Numbered from the stretch's first letter, positions 16,785 through 26,898 are shown. The stretch is 64,000 nucleotides of DNA from JAHEKD01 sp965215945 (GCA_965215945.1 CBDCFC010000004.1:1-64000), one strand, 5' to 3'. Translations and numbers: made by a program. The notes: generated by a model from the sequence alone, not told the origin.

Positions 16785-18150
16785 ATGACAGCCTCTCTTA
16801 TCGAAAAAGATCAACATCACCATGTACATGGTCAGACGAATTTAAGCTGGCATCATCAACACGGGCCAAGCGCCATGGTCACCGAGGGTAATGGTGTTTA
16901 TATTACCTTGTCTGACGGGCGCACACTGATTGATGGGTTTTCGGGTCTCGGTTGTACTTCTTTGGGCTACCACAATCAAAGGCTGGCCGAAGCAGCAAAA
17001 TCGCAAATGGATCAGTTACCCTTTGCACCTACATTCTATGGTCGCTCACACCCTAAAGTTGCCGAACTGGCTGACAGGCTGATCAACATCGCAGCCGTAC
17101 CCATGGACAGAATCATGTTTCAATGCTCAGGCTCCGAAGCCAACGACGCCATGATCAAATTCCTCTGGTACCGAAATATTGCCAGAGGTCTGCCAAATCG
17201 GCGTAAGTTGGTCTCGCGCTGGCGAGGCTACTACGGCAACACAGTGGCCACGGTAAGTCTCTCAGGTCAACCGCACATGCATGCCCACTTTGGATTGCCG
17301 ATGGATGACTTTCTCAAACTATCCACGCCAAATTATTACCGCTTTCACATCGACGGAGAATCGGAACAAGAGTTTTCACAGCGAATGGCTGATGAATTCG
17401 AACAACTGGTTCTTGAACAAGGACCGGATAATATTGCCGCCTTTTTTGCCGAGCCGATGCAAAGCGGTGGCGGTGCAATCCTGCCACCAAGCGGTTATTG
17501 GGAGGCCATGCAGGCGGTTATCCAAAAATACAATATCCATTTTCATGTTGACGAGGTGGTATGCGGATTTGGACGAACCGGTTATATGTGGGGGGCACAG
17601 GCCTTTGGCCTCAAACCCGATTCGACCTCCTGTGCGAAAGCGTTAACGGCGGCCTTTATACCTATGTCGGCATTGATGTTCAAAGAGGATTTTTATCAGG
17701 ACATGGTCAAAAACGCAGATGATGTCGGCGTGCTCGGTCATGGTTATACGTATTTCCGGCCATCCGGTCGCGGCCGCAGTGGCATTGGAGGCACTTGATA
17801 TTTACGATGAGATTAACCTTATCGAGCATGTTCGAAAGCAAAGTGATTACTTTCTAGAAGGTTGCCGCGAACTGATGGATCACCCTTTAGTCGGTGATGC
17901 ACGCGGTATTGGTTTGTTTTGTGGCATCGAACTGGTCAAGAATAAAAAAACACGCGAACAATACGATACCGAACTTAAAGTGGGTCAACGAGTGCAGGAT
18001 GCAGCCCATGCCAACGGTTTGTATTTACGCTCTATTCCACCAGATAGAATCAGCTTCATGCCACCGTTGATCATTGAACAACATGAAATCGCCAAAGCAC
18101 TAGCTATTTTGAAAAAGGCCCTGGATATTGTTTGGAAAGAACTGAACTGA
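16785..18150 (+). CDS. Class III (aspartate family) aminotransferase, frameshifted
   Basis: PLP-dependent class III aminotransferase. Residues 1-330 read in one frame (DGFSGLGCTSLGYHN; CSGSEANDAMIKF; FFAEPMQSGGGAILPP; HVDEVVCGFGRTG; the PLP Lys in STSCAKALTAAFIP). The C-terminal part (SGHPVAAAVALEALDIYDE; DARGIGLFCGIELVKNK) is in another frame. They join if the TTT at 17753-17755 were TT, giving about 454 residues, the normal size. It heads a tight operon with an MttB-family methyltransferase, suggesting a role in amine or amino-acid breakdown. The frameshift may be an artefact. Confidence 0.85.
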
Positions 18151-18152
18151 GC

Positions 18153-19643
18153 ATGCATCGAAAGCCTCCCAAACAAGAAACAAACTTTTCAGACCAGCCG
18201 CAGGTCTTTGCAGGCGGTCGTTATCAACCTTTATCAGAGCAAGACTGCGAGCAAATCATTAACTGTGCCTTTGAGATATTGAATAGCATTGGTCTGGCGG
18301 GTGTGCCCGATTGGCTTGGTGAATTGTTTTTAGCGCAAGGCTCACAGCTACGTGAAAATGGACGTATCATTTTTCCCTCTCATGTTATCGAAAAGGCCCT
18401 GAGCTTGAGCGCAAACAAAGTTACCTTGCCAGGCTTTGACGATCATCACGGTATAGAAATCGGCCAGGGACTTGTTCACATCGGAACCGGCGGTGCGGCG
18501 GTACATACTTTAGATGGCGAGACAGGCAACTATCGGGATTCAAATCTTACAGATTTATATCAGATGATGCGAGTACTGGACTCGTGTGAACACGTCCATT
18601 ATGGAATACGCCCGTTGATTGCACGGGACATGCCAACACCGCTGGATCTAGATGTGAATACGGCTTATGCCTGCCTTAGAGCTACTCAAAAACCTATCGG
18701 TGTGAGTTTTCATCAAGCCAGTCATGTCAAACCCGTCATCGATTTATTTAATATAGCCCTGCAACATGAGCAGGGGTTTCAACGTCATCCATTTTGCATG
18801 GCCGTCATCGTTCACGTCGTACCGCCTCTTAACTATGCCTGTGAAGGGGTAGAAATAATGCGCTCAGCTATTGAAGCCGGCATGCCGTTACAAATCTGCT
18901 CTGCAGGTCAAGCCGGCGCCACCAGCCCTGTGACGCTGGCCGGTGCACTGGCACAGGGGCTGGCTGAATCACTGGCTGGAATGCTGGCGGTCAATGCGAT
19001 AAAACCCGGCCATCCGTGTGTTTATGCTTTTATGCCGTTTATCTCTGACCTGCGCACTGGTGCTATGACAGGTGGCAGCGGCGAATCAGCTGTTGCTAAT
19101 GCCGCCGCCGCACAACTGCTGCGTAAACTTGATCTGCCTTCAACTGTTTCGGCGGGCATGACAGACTCAAAAACCTGCGATATCCAGGCTGGTTATGAAA
19201 AAGGCTACAGCATCGCCCTGGCGGCACAAGCCGGCGCAGATATGATTAACCTGTCGGTGGGGATGCTCGGTTCAATCACGGTGGCATCACCTGAATCACT
19301 TGTCATTGATAACGATATGTGTGGTGCTATCTTGCGTACTGTTCGCGGAGTTGAGGTCAATGCCGAAATGCTGGATGTTAAACAAATCGAACATGTTGTC
19401 GGTAATGAAGGCCATTATCTGGGTGAACCGCAGACATTGGCACTGATGAAGACCGAATACCTTTACCCGGAACTGGCTGACCGGCAATCATTGGCTGACT
19501 GGATTGATTCAGGGCAACCATCAATCTGGGAAAAGGCAAAAGCTAGAGTACAGAATATCTTAAACGAAACGCGGCCCTCCCACCTAGGCAGCAAAGCCGA
19601 TCAGGCGATTCGGGAAAAATTCAATATCCAATTAACAGTTTGA
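18153..19643 (+). CDS. Trimethylamine methyltransferase (MttB) family protein
   Basis: A 496-residue MttB-superfamily barrel, started at ATG 18153, two bases after the aminotransferase stop (an in-frame TTG at 18132 lies inside that gene). Conserved parts include CEQIINCAFEILNSIGL, VHIGTGGAAVHTLDG, GAMTGGSGESAVANAA and QAGADMINLSVGMLGSI. There is no in-frame amber codon, so it belongs to the non-pyrrolysine branch, whose known members demethylate betaines and pass the methyl to a corrinoid protein. No corrinoid-protein gene is next to it. In this operon it probably acts on a quaternary amine (inference). Confidence 0.85.
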   Translation: MHRKPPKQETNFSDQPQVFAGGRYQPLSEQDCEQIINCAFEILNSIGLAGVPDWLGELFLAQGSQLRENGRIIFPSHVIEKALSLSANKVTLPGFDDHHGIEIGQGLVHIGTGGAAVHTLDGETGNYRDSNLTDLYQMMRVLDSCEHVHYGIRPLIARDMPTPLDLDVNTAYACLRATQKPIGVSFHQASHVKPVIDLFNIALQHEQGFQRHPFCMAVIVHVVPPLNYACEGVEIMRSAIEAGMPLQICSAGQAGATSPVTLAGALAQGLAESLAGMLAVNAIKPGHPCVYAFMPFISDLRTGAMTGGSGESAVANAAAAQLLRKLDLPSTVSAGMTDSKTCDIQAGYEKGYSIALAAQAGADMINLSVGMLGSITVASPESLVIDNDMCGAILRTVRGVEVNAEMLDVKQIEHVVGNEGHYLGEPQTLALMKTEYLYPELADRQSLADWIDSGQPSIWEKAKARVQNILNETRPSHLGSKADQAIREKFNIQLTV

Positions 19644-19658
19644 CAGAACGAGGTTCAA

Positions 19659-20099
19659 ATGAAAATATTTACCAGTGTCGTCATCAATGCACCGATCGAT
19701 AAAGTCTGGGCGGCGGTTCGTGAATTTGACCAGGTGGCCAATTGGAACCCTGGCGTGGATCAGTCATTTATGGAATCCGGCGCCAGCACTGAAGTGGGCA
19801 GTATCCGCCACTTGACTATTGCTGATGGCAGTGTTTATCGCGAAACCCTGCTAGCTCATTCTGATCTTGAATACTTTTACAGTTATGACATTATCGAGAG
19901 TCCGCTGCCCTGCCGTGATTATATTTCCACCCACCGGTTCATTGAAATCACAGATGGGAACAAAACCTTGGGAATCTGGCAAGGTGAGTTTGAATGCGAC
20001 CCAAGTGATGAAGCTGAACTCCAACACATTGTCGGCACTTTGATCTACCGCGATGCTCAACATGGCCTTAGTCAATACCTTAAGGATCAATCATCATGA
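19659..20099 (+). CDS. SRPBCC-family protein
   Basis: A 146-residue START/SRPBCC fold protein: MKIFTSVVINAPIDKVWAAV, then NWNPGVDQSFME and a C-terminal helix IYRDAQHGLSQYL. Family members bind hydrophobic small molecules or are polyketide-cyclase-like. It is 15 bases after the MttB gene and overlaps the next gene by four bases (ATGA), so it is part of the same operon. Its ligand in this pathway is unknown. Confidence 0.82.
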   Translation: MKIFTSVVINAPIDKVWAAVREFDQVANWNPGVDQSFMESGASTEVGSIRHLTIADGSVYRETLLAHSDLEYFYSYDIIESPLPCRDYISTHRFIEITDGNKTLGIWQGEFECDPSDEAELQHIVGTLIYRDAQHGLSQYLKDQSS

Positions 20100-20800
20100 C
20101 CGATACCCTGGCAACACGTGCGGTAATCGGTGTGATGACACCAGCAATGAATACCGTCACTCAGCCTGAACTTGAACAATTACGTCCTGATGGTGTGACC
20201 AATCAGATGCAACGCTTTCGCCTTGGCGGTGACAATATTTCTGATGATCTGTTACCCGAAGCTGAAAAGCTGGTGGATTGTCGCCCTGCCGCCATCGCCA
20301 TTGGTTTGACTACTGATGCGGGCACTGATGGCGTTGCGAAATTGGCAGCGCGTTGTGATCAGTTGTCAGAGCACCTCGATGTTCCCGTGTTTAATGCCTC
20401 ACAGGCGACTCAACATGCTTTACATCGGATCGGTGCAAAACGCATTGCGGTAGCCACGCCATTTAATGCCGAAGTGAATCAACACGTTAAAGCAAATGTC
20501 GAACTGGGCGGATTTGAAGTGCTAACCATTAAAGGCACCGAAGCACCCTCACTTGAAGCCATCTGTCAAACACCGTTTGAGGTGACTTATCAACTCATTA
20601 AGCGGTTGGCAGACAGCGATTGTGAAGCGATCGCCCAAATCGGCACAGCCTTACCGATTTTAGGACTTATTGAGCAACTCGAACGGGAAACAGGCATGCC
20701 CATAATCGCCTGTAATGCAGCGGTTTACTGGCAAACATTACGGGCGATTGGTATCAAAGATTCGATTGCCGGTTTCGGTCAACTTTTATCTGATTATTAG
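20096..20800 (+). CDS. Asp/Glu racemase superfamily (maleate isomerase/AMDase-like) protein
   Basis: A 234-residue protein of the fold shared by maleate isomerase and arylmalonate decarboxylase: AVIGVMTPAMNTVTQPELEQL, RIGAKRIAVATPFNAEVNQHV, and LIEQLERETGMPIIACNAAVYWQTLRAIGI. The two catalytic Cys positions appear to be changed: AIGLTTDAG where GCTS-type is usual, and QIGTALPIL where CTNLR-type is usual. The activity is therefore probably not classical isomerisation or racemisation. It overlaps the SRPBCC stop (ATGA) and is followed one base later by the oxidase gene. Confidence 0.78.
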   Translation: MTDTLATRAVIGVMTPAMNTVTQPELEQLRPDGVTNQMQRFRLGGDNISDDLLPEAEKLVDCRPAAIAIGLTTDAGTDGVAKLAARCDQLSEHLDVPVFNASQATQHALHRIGAKRIAVATPFNAEVNQHVKANVELGGFEVLTIKGTEAPSLEAICQTPFEVTYQLIKRLADSDCEAIAQIGTALPILGLIEQLERETGMPIIACNAAVYWQTLRAIGIKDSIAGFGQLLSDY

Positions 20801-20801
20801 T

Positions 20802-23225
20802 GTGAATTTACAAGCTCGTGTGGTGATTATAGGTGGTGGAGCGGTCGGTGCCAGTTGTCTTTATCACTTAACACAAGCAAATATCACAGACTGTTTGTTA
20901 CTGGAAAAAGATGAATTAACCTCCGGCTCCACCTGGCATGCCGCCGGCAACATACCTACTTATGCCACCAGCTGGTTGGGCATGCGTGCCGGGAATTATG
21001 CCTGGCGACTTTACAAGGATTTGGGTGAAACCGTTGGTTATCCGATTAGCTACAGACATACCGGAGCATTCTGGCCGGCGCATAGTCGTGAGCGAATGGA
21101 TTTATTTAAACATCTGGTCGGTGTTTCAAAATCGGCCGGTTTTGATTTGTCGATATTGTCTCCACAGCAAATGCAGGACATGCATCCTTACTATCAGACC
21201 GACTCATCCGTGGTGGGCGGAATTTATGACCCTTATGAAGGTGATATTGATCCCAGTCAGTTGACCCAGGCATTGATCAAGGGTGCGCGTGAAGCCGGTG
21301 CTCGAGTGGAGCGATTTTCCCCGGTAAAAGATATTCAGCGAAATCGCAGCAATGAATGGGAAATTATTACCGATAAAGGCAAGATAAATTGTGAAATCGT
21401 CGTTAATGCCAGCGGTTTTTATGGTGCCCAGATCGCCAGGATGGTGGATCAACAGCTCCCTATCAGTGTTCTGGAACATCAATACCTTGTCACCGAACCG
21501 ATTGAAGCGCTTGAACAGGACGAAAACCTGTTTCCTTTAGTTCGTGATCCTGATATCCGCTTTTATCTACGCCGCGAAAGAGCGGGATTTTTGTTTGGCT
21601 CTTATGACCATGCAGGCCGATTAGCGTTTACTAATGGCATCCCCGAACATTTTCCCTACGTATTATTTGAAGATTCCATCGATGACATGATTGAGTTACT
21701 CGAAAAAGCCATTGATTATGTGCCGATATTAGGCGAAGCAGGTGTAAAACAATTTGTCAATGGCCCGATTGGTTATTCACCCGATGGTTTGCCGTTATGC
21801 GGGCCGGCCTACGGCCTGCCAAACTTTTACCATGCCTGCGGTATCCAAATTGGCATTACTCACTCTGCGGCTGTAGGCAAAGCGATTACCGAATGGATCA
21901 GCAGCGGTGAAACGGAGTGGGATTATACTGCCTGGGATCCGCGCCGCTTTGGTAATTGGACAACGCAAGACTATGCCGACAAACGTACTGTCGAATTATA
22001 CGGCTTGCAATATGCAATCCCCTACCCGCACCGAATTCTTCAATCCGCGCGACCCGTACGATCAACTCCTTTGTATCAAAAGCTCAAAAGTAAAGGTGCT
22101 GTCATGGGTCAGGTCGGGGGCTGGGAAAGAGCATTGTGGTTTCGCCGAAATACTGACTATAGTGAGGAATCCTTGAGTTTTCATCATTGCGAACCCTGGC
22201 GTGAGTCTGCCCAAGCCGAATCATTAGCCGTACGTGATCATGTCGGTGTGATGGACCATGGCGGTCTGACTAAATTTCTCGTTACCGGCCCGAGAGCTCG
22301 CCAGTATTTGGATCGATTAACCTGCACAAAGTTACCAGATCCTAGTCGGGTGAAACTTGCCTATTTTCTCACCCCACAAGGAAAAATCTACAGCGAAGCC
22401 ACCATTGCTCACTTAGGACCAAATCAATACCTGCTCGGTGCACCCACACTAGCCGACAAACGCGATCATGATTGGTTAAAAAAACACCTGCCTGACGATA
22501 AAAGCATTTCATTACACTGCGGTTATAAGCATGACGGCTTACTTATGGTGATGGGCCCCAAGTCCAGAGCGCTGTTGGCACAGCTGACCGATCACGATTT
22601 ATCCAAACAATCCATGCCCTGGATGTCGATAGCAGAAATCATAATCGCCGGTTGTCAGGCCACTGCAATGCGGGTCTCTTATGTGGGTGAACTGGGCTGG
22701 GAAATCCATCTGCAGTCTAAAAACCTGGTGCAGGTTTACGATGAAATCTGCCGGATCGGAAAACAGTTTAATCTGATGGATTTTGGCTCTTATGCGCTCA
22801 ACGCGATGCGGCTTGAAAAAGGTTATCACGCCTGGGGAGTGGACTTTGGCACTGAATATACCGTATTCGAAGCTGGGCTGGATCATTTTGTCGACTTTAA
22901 CAAAGCGGATTTTGTTGGCCGTGATGCAGTACTTGCTCAACGTAACCAAACGCCAAATTATAAACTCATCAAGCTGATTGTTGACCATCAAGATGCCGAC
23001 CCGATGGCCGGTGATCCAATTTCATATCAGGATCAATGTGTAGGCTACGTGACTTCCGGCGGCACCGGATTTAGAACTGGACACTGTCTGGCTCTGGGGT
23101 ATATCGATGCCAACCTGTCTGAAGATATCACCAACTTTGAAATCGAAATACTCGGCAATAAGTGTCCGGCCAAAATCTCCGCTGATGCGTTTTACGATCC
23201 TAAAAATTTAAGACCTAAGGGATAA
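20802..23225 (+). CDS. FAD oxidoreductase-GcvT fusion (dimethylglycine/sarcosine dehydrogenase-like)
   Basis: About 807 residues from GTG 20802, one base after the preceding stop. The N-terminal FAD domain has VVIIGGGAVGASCLYHL and TSGSTWHAAGN, where His may hold FAD covalently as in dimethylglycine dehydrogenase. The C-terminal half is a GcvT-type folate-binding barrel (VRDHVGVMDHGGLTKF; VSYVGELGWEIHL; LEKGYHAWGVDFGTEYTVFEAGL) with the GcvT_C domain. Such fusions oxidatively demethylate N-methylated amines and pass the one-carbon unit to tetrahydrofolate. It closes the five-gene operon with MttB. Confidence 0.88.
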   Translation: MNLQARVVIIGGGAVGASCLYHLTQANITDCLLLEKDELTSGSTWHAAGNIPTYATSWLGMRAGNYAWRLYKDLGETVGYPISYRHTGAFWPAHSRERMDLFKHLVGVSKSAGFDLSILSPQQMQDMHPYYQTDSSVVGGIYDPYEGDIDPSQLTQALIKGAREAGARVERFSPVKDIQRNRSNEWEIITDKGKINCEIVVNASGFYGAQIARMVDQQLPISVLEHQYLVTEPIEALEQDENLFPLVRDPDIRFYLRRERAGFLFGSYDHAGRLAFTNGIPEHFPYVLFEDSIDDMIELLEKAIDYVPILGEAGVKQFVNGPIGYSPDGLPLCGPAYGLPNFYHACGIQIGITHSAAVGKAITEWISSGETEWDYTAWDPRRFGNWTTQDYADKRTVELYGLQYAIPYPHRILQSARPVRSTPLYQKLKSKGAVMGQVGGWERALWFRRNTDYSEESLSFHHCEPWRESAQAESLAVRDHVGVMDHGGLTKFLVTGPRARQYLDRLTCTKLPDPSRVKLAYFLTPQGKIYSEATIAHLGPNQYLLGAPTLADKRDHDWLKKHLPDDKSISLHCGYKHDGLLMVMGPKSRALLAQLTDHDLSKQSMPWMSIAEIIIAGCQATAMRVSYVGELGWEIHLQSKNLVQVYDEICRIGKQFNLMDFGSYALNAMRLEKGYHAWGVDFGTEYTVFEAGLDHFVDFNKADFVGRDAVLAQRNQTPNYKLIKLIVDHQDADPMAGDPISYQDQCVGYVTSGGTGFRTGHCLALGYIDANLSEDITNFEIEILGNKCPAKISADAFYDPKNLRPKG

Positions 23226-23475
23226 TGTTTCATTAGGTTTTGCTTCAAAGAAGATTCGTAAAGAGATAATCACTATAAATGTATATAGCCTAGCCTAATT
23301 GATTATACCATCAAGTAGACATTGGAAAATTCGAGAAATTTGAAAACTAGAAAATAAACAAAACGCTGATGGCTCCATCAGGAATAGTGGTGAGTTTGTC
23401 AAAATACTTGTTAGTTTGGACACAAGGAGCAGAACAAATAATTTACTCTTTGTTTCATTAGGATATCAAGTTATC
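23226..23475. other. Gap between convergent oxidase and kinase genes
   Basis: 250 AT-rich bases with no open frame of note and no strong hairpin-plus-T terminator that I can see. Nothing else is supported here. Confidence 0.4.
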
Positions 23476-24882
23476 TTATTGATGATCAAACTTTAGAGGA
23501 AGCGCGACAATAAATTTACTACCTTTATTTAAATTGCTCTCGAGACTGATTTCACCGCCATGTGCTCGAACCACGGCACGCGCAAAGCTCAAACCTAGAC
23601 CACACCCTTGTTCGCCGCGACTTAAATCGCTACGATAAAATCGTTGAAATACTTTTTCCTGCTCCGATTCAGCTATCCCCATTCCATTGTCTTGAATGGT
23701 GCATTGAATTAGATCATCTTGCCTTGTTAACTCCACATAGACTTCACCCTTAGGTTGTGTATATTTTAGTGCGTTATCAATAAAGTTAATGATCATTCGC
23801 TGTAAATTATGCTGATTACCGAATATCTCACAACCAGGCATGACCCGGTTAGTGAATTGAATGGATTTTTGCTCAGCCAGCGGCTCGAATAACTCACATG
23901 CTTCTGCAACTAATAGCGAAAAATCAACCGTTTGTTTTTCAGAATTCGATATGTCAGCTTCTGCTTCAGCCACGTCCAGCGTTGTATTGATCAAATTAAT
24001 AAGACGATCACATTCCTCCAATGTATCCGAGATCGAGGCCTTATAATCTTCTGTTGATAAGTGCTGTTTTGACGAAAGTGTTGATTCTGAGATCGCCCTG
24101 ATTCTGGCGATCGGACTTCTCAAATCATGGGCGATATTGTCAATCATTTCCCGCATCTCTGTGATTAAACTCTTAATTCTGTCTGCCATATTATTAAATG
24201 TTTTAGCGAGTTGTTGTATTTCAACGTCTTCAGATGAAACCTTTGCACGTCGATCAAATTCTCCACGCTGTATGGCAAACGCAGCCTGGCTCACTTCTTC
24301 AATTCCACTGACGGATTTTTTTGATAGCAAACGTATGACAATTGCAGTCACTGGAATAGTGATTACCAACATAATCAGGAAAATTATTTCCAACAATTCC
24401 AGTACCTCGTAATTTTCCTCAGTCGATTCACCAAGAAAAATTAAAGTATCTTCATCAAGTTTTGCTAATACGGTTTTTGTTATGTATTCCTGTGAATCAA
24501 TTTCCATGTCCTGTAACACCGGTTCGGATTGTTGATCAACTAGTATTAATTGATCTTTGTTAAGGACTAACCCTTCCCATGCAGACAGGTCTGAGCTGTA
24601 TAATCTTTTACCAAAAGAATCAAGTAATTGTAGAAATTCTCCATCAGCTTCGGCCGGTTGTGCTTCTTGATCAATCTCTGCCACAGCTGCTTCAAAACCG
24701 CCGTCTTCGTATACGAGTTGAAATTCTTTTGCATCCTCTAGTAAGTCTTCTTCAATATCAGCATTCAACAATGTACTCATGGCAACATATGAAACCAAAA
24801 AAGCCAGGATCAAAAAAATTGAGAATGACACAATGAACCAGAGCGTCATCCTGGACACAAGTGATGTTGGACGTTTAAACAT
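23476..24882 (-). CDS. HAMP-domain sensor histidine kinase
   Basis: A 468-residue inner-membrane sensor kinase. The first membrane helix is residues ~13-36, the periplasmic sensor ~37-162 is rich in Asp/Glu, and the second helix is ~163-186. A HAMP domain follows, then the H-box DNIAHDLRSPIAR with His252, N-box MIINFIDNALKY, G1 DNGMGIAES and G2 GCGLGLSFARAVVRAHGG. Its start overlaps the response regulator gene by eight bases. The acidic sensor resembles cation- or peptide-sensing kinases (PhoQ/QseC class), an inference only. Confidence 0.92.
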   Translation of the reverse strand: MFKRPTSLVSRMTLWFIVSFSIFLILAFLVSYVAMSTLLNADIEEDLLEDAKEFQLVYEDGGFEAAVAEIDQEAQPAEADGEFLQLLDSFGKRLYSSDLSAWEGLVLNKDQLILVDQQSEPVLQDMEIDSQEYITKTVLAKLDEDTLIFLGESTEENYEVLELLEIIFLIMLVITIPVTAIVIRLLSKKSVSGIEEVSQAAFAIQRGEFDRRAKVSSEDVEIQQLAKTFNNMADRIKSLITEMREMIDNIAHDLRSPIARIRAISESTLSSKQHLSTEDYKASISDTLEECDRLINLINTTLDVAEAEADISNSEKQTVDFSLLVAEACELFEPLAEQKSIQFTNRVMPGCEIFGNQHNLQRMIINFIDNALKYTQPKGEVYVELTRQDDLIQCTIQDNGMGIAESEQEKVFQRFYRSDLSRGEQGCGLGLSFARAVVRAHGGEISLESNLNKGSKFIVALPLKFDHQ

Positions 24883-25555
24883 TCTCGATTTTTAGCACAT
24901 AACCCAAACCCCTGACGGTATGAATCAATGGCTTGTTAAACCCTTTATCAATCTTTTCCCGGAGTTTACTAATTCTCGCTTCGACCACATTAGTACCCGG
25001 ATCAAAGTTGTAATTCCAAACGCGCTCAATAATCATAGTTTTAGAAATGACTCTGCCTTGGTTTCGCAATAAATATTCCAGCAATGAAAATTCTTTAGGT
25101 TGTAAATCTATTCGTTGGCCACCACGCGTTACAGTCCGACCAAGCAAGTCCATGCAGAGATCGTCAATCGTTAAATTTGATGGTTCAATAACATTATTGG
25201 CTCTGCGTAATAAAGCATCGACTCGAGCCAGTAATTCACCAAATGAAAACGGCTTAATCAGATAATCATCACCACCATGTTGCAAGCCGGTGATACGATC
25301 GTCGACACTGCGTTTTGCACTCAAAATTAGAATCGGTAAGTTAATTTTCTTATCACGGATTTGCTGGATAATAGAAAGACCGTCCAATTGAGGCAGCATC
25401 ACATCGATAATAGCCAAATCATAGCTTTCATTTAAAGCGGCTTGCAGCCCATAACGGCCGTTGCTTTGATGATCTATGGCGTATCCCGCCTCATTCATTC
25501 CTTTAATAATGAAATCAGCAATGATTTTGTCATCTTCAATTAATAATATTTTCAT
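24875..25555 (-). CDS. OmpR-family response regulator
   Basis: A 226-residue two-domain regulator. The receiver has the acidic pocket EDD at 8-10, phospho-acceptor Asp51 in LAIIDVMLPQLDG, and LIKPFSFGELLARV. The C-terminal winged helix has VTRGGQRIDLQPKEFSLLEY and VVEARISKLREKID. It is the cognate partner of the overlapping kinase gene. It is divergent from the porin gene at 25708, which it may control. Confidence 0.93.
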   Translation of the reverse strand: MKILLIEDDKIIADFIIKGMNEAGYAIDHQSNGRYGLQAALNESYDLAIIDVMLPQLDGLSIIQQIRDKKINLPILILSAKRSVDDRITGLQHGGDDYLIKPFSFGELLARVDALLRRANNVIEPSNLTIDDLCMDLLGRTVTRGGQRIDLQPKEFSLLEYLLRNQGRVISKTMIIERVWNYNFDPGTNVVEARISKLREKIDKGFNKPLIHTVRGLGYVLKIENV

Positions 25556-25625
25556 ACACTGCTAACAATGGACATTGGCCCATCTGTTCCCCACAATAGC
25601 TTATATGATTTTTCTATATGATAGT

Positions 25626-25641
25626 ATTACCATCTGGTTAA
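25626..25641. promoter_or_regulatory. Imperfect copy of the ATTACC-N4-GGTAAT palindrome
   Basis: ATTACC-ATCT-GGTTAA between the response-regulator and porin starts. The left half equals the palindrome seen three times in the glycan island; the right half deviates (GGTTAA). It could be a fourth, degraded site or coincidence. Confidence 0.3.
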
Positions 25642-25707
25642 CTTAATCATTATTTCTATTCAGCATTACCTCTAAAATTATTAGCAGTTATAACGACTTA
25701 AGCAAAC

Positions 25708-26826
25708 GTGAACGCCTCACTAGTGAATAAAATTATCATTTATTTTGTCGTTTCACTGTTGGTGGTTTGCAGTAGTCCATTAGCGTATTCGGACGATAAC
25801 GCGGAAACAGAATCAGATAATGCCCAAGCGCATGAGGCAGTCAGAATTTATCGTAATCCGGAGGAACGACGTGAAGCGGGTTTTGGCACCCCCATCAATG
25901 ATTGGTTAACGGTTTCCGGGTTATTCGAAATCGAAAAAATATATAAGGATGATTATTTCACAAATAATCGTTCTGAAAATCAAGATGAGCCGCGAAGTCA
26001 TACTCTACAATTTGGTTTTGAAGCCGAGTTTTCTGAATCACTATCAGCAGACTTTGTATTTGAGGCTGAATATCAGAATGAATTGAAAACCAAAGCTGAA
26101 GAAGCAGTATTAAAATACGACCTTGATGACTGGGGATTTGAACTGGGTTATCAGGATTTGCCTTTCGGGGAATATTACTCACATTTTGTTACCGGTCCGC
26201 TACTCGAATTTGGAGAAACCACAGGCACGACTTTAATCGTGGATTATTCAATAAATGATTATTACGATATCTTTGGCTATATCTTTGATGGCAAAACCCG
26301 TCGGCCAGGCAAAGACACTGACCTGGGTTGGGGCATTGGCATTGAATTCAACAATAAGAATGAATCAATATGGGCCGGTGCAGGCTATTTGTCAAATCTG
26401 GCTGAATCCGACGAATTATTCTTGCAAGATTCAAATAATATTTATATCAACAAAGTCCCAGCCTGGAACATTTATGCACTTTTGGGATTTGAGCAATTTG
26501 AACTAACCGCCGAGTATCTCAGCGCAACAAAATCATTTGCCGAATTTGATGCAAATAAAAATAAACCCGCTTCTATAAATGTTGAACTGGCTTGGTTCAT
26601 TAATCACTCAACGCAGCTGGCATTCAGAATTGAGAACACTAAAGAGTTTTCCAAGAAACCCCGGTGGCAATACGGTATTGCCGCCACCTGGCGTATAAGT
26701 GACCGCTTAAGTATCTCAGCTGAGTATTTAAGAGGTGACTATAAAAGCGGTTTTGTCATCGATGACGATGACCAGGAACTTGACAACCATCATCAGTATG
26801 GATTACAGATGAGTTTCGAGTTTTAA
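25708..26826 (+). CDS. Outer-membrane beta-barrel, LbtU-like porin
   Basis: About 372 residues from GTG 25708, with a signal peptide (hydrophobic IIIYFVVSLLVVCSSPLAYS then acidic residues). The rest is a beta-barrel ending in Phe (YGLQMSFEF), a normal outer-membrane signature. The strand LGYQDLPFGEYYSHFVTGPLLEFGET and the aromatic-rich pattern resemble LbtU-type siderophore porins of gammaproteobacteria. Uptake of a ligand is inferred. It is next to a divergent two-component system whose regulator may control it. The exact start codon is unsure. Confidence 0.72.
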   Translation: MNASLVNKIIIYFVVSLLVVCSSPLAYSDDNAETESDNAQAHEAVRIYRNPEERREAGFGTPINDWLTVSGLFEIEKIYKDDYFTNNRSENQDEPRSHTLQFGFEAEFSESLSADFVFEAEYQNELKTKAEEAVLKYDLDDWGFELGYQDLPFGEYYSHFVTGPLLEFGETTGTTLIVDYSINDYYDIFGYIFDGKTRRPGKDTDLGWGIGIEFNNKNESIWAGAGYLSNLAESDELFLQDSNNIYINKVPAWNIYALLGFEQFELTAEYLSATKSFAEFDANKNKPASINVELAWFINHSTQLAFRIENTKEFSKKPRWQYGIAATWRISDRLSISAEYLRGDYKSGFVIDDDDQELDNHHQYGLQMSFEF

Positions 26827-26898
26827 TGGCATGAAAGATTATTTATTAGCTTTTCTTTGTATTGATTTTTCTTTTCCGATTTAATTCAATTATTGATC

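Noticed and set aside
18153..19643. Possibility that the MttB-family protein contains pyrrolysine
   Set aside because: The frame has no internal amber codon and the protein is full length, so it is the non-pyrrolysine type.
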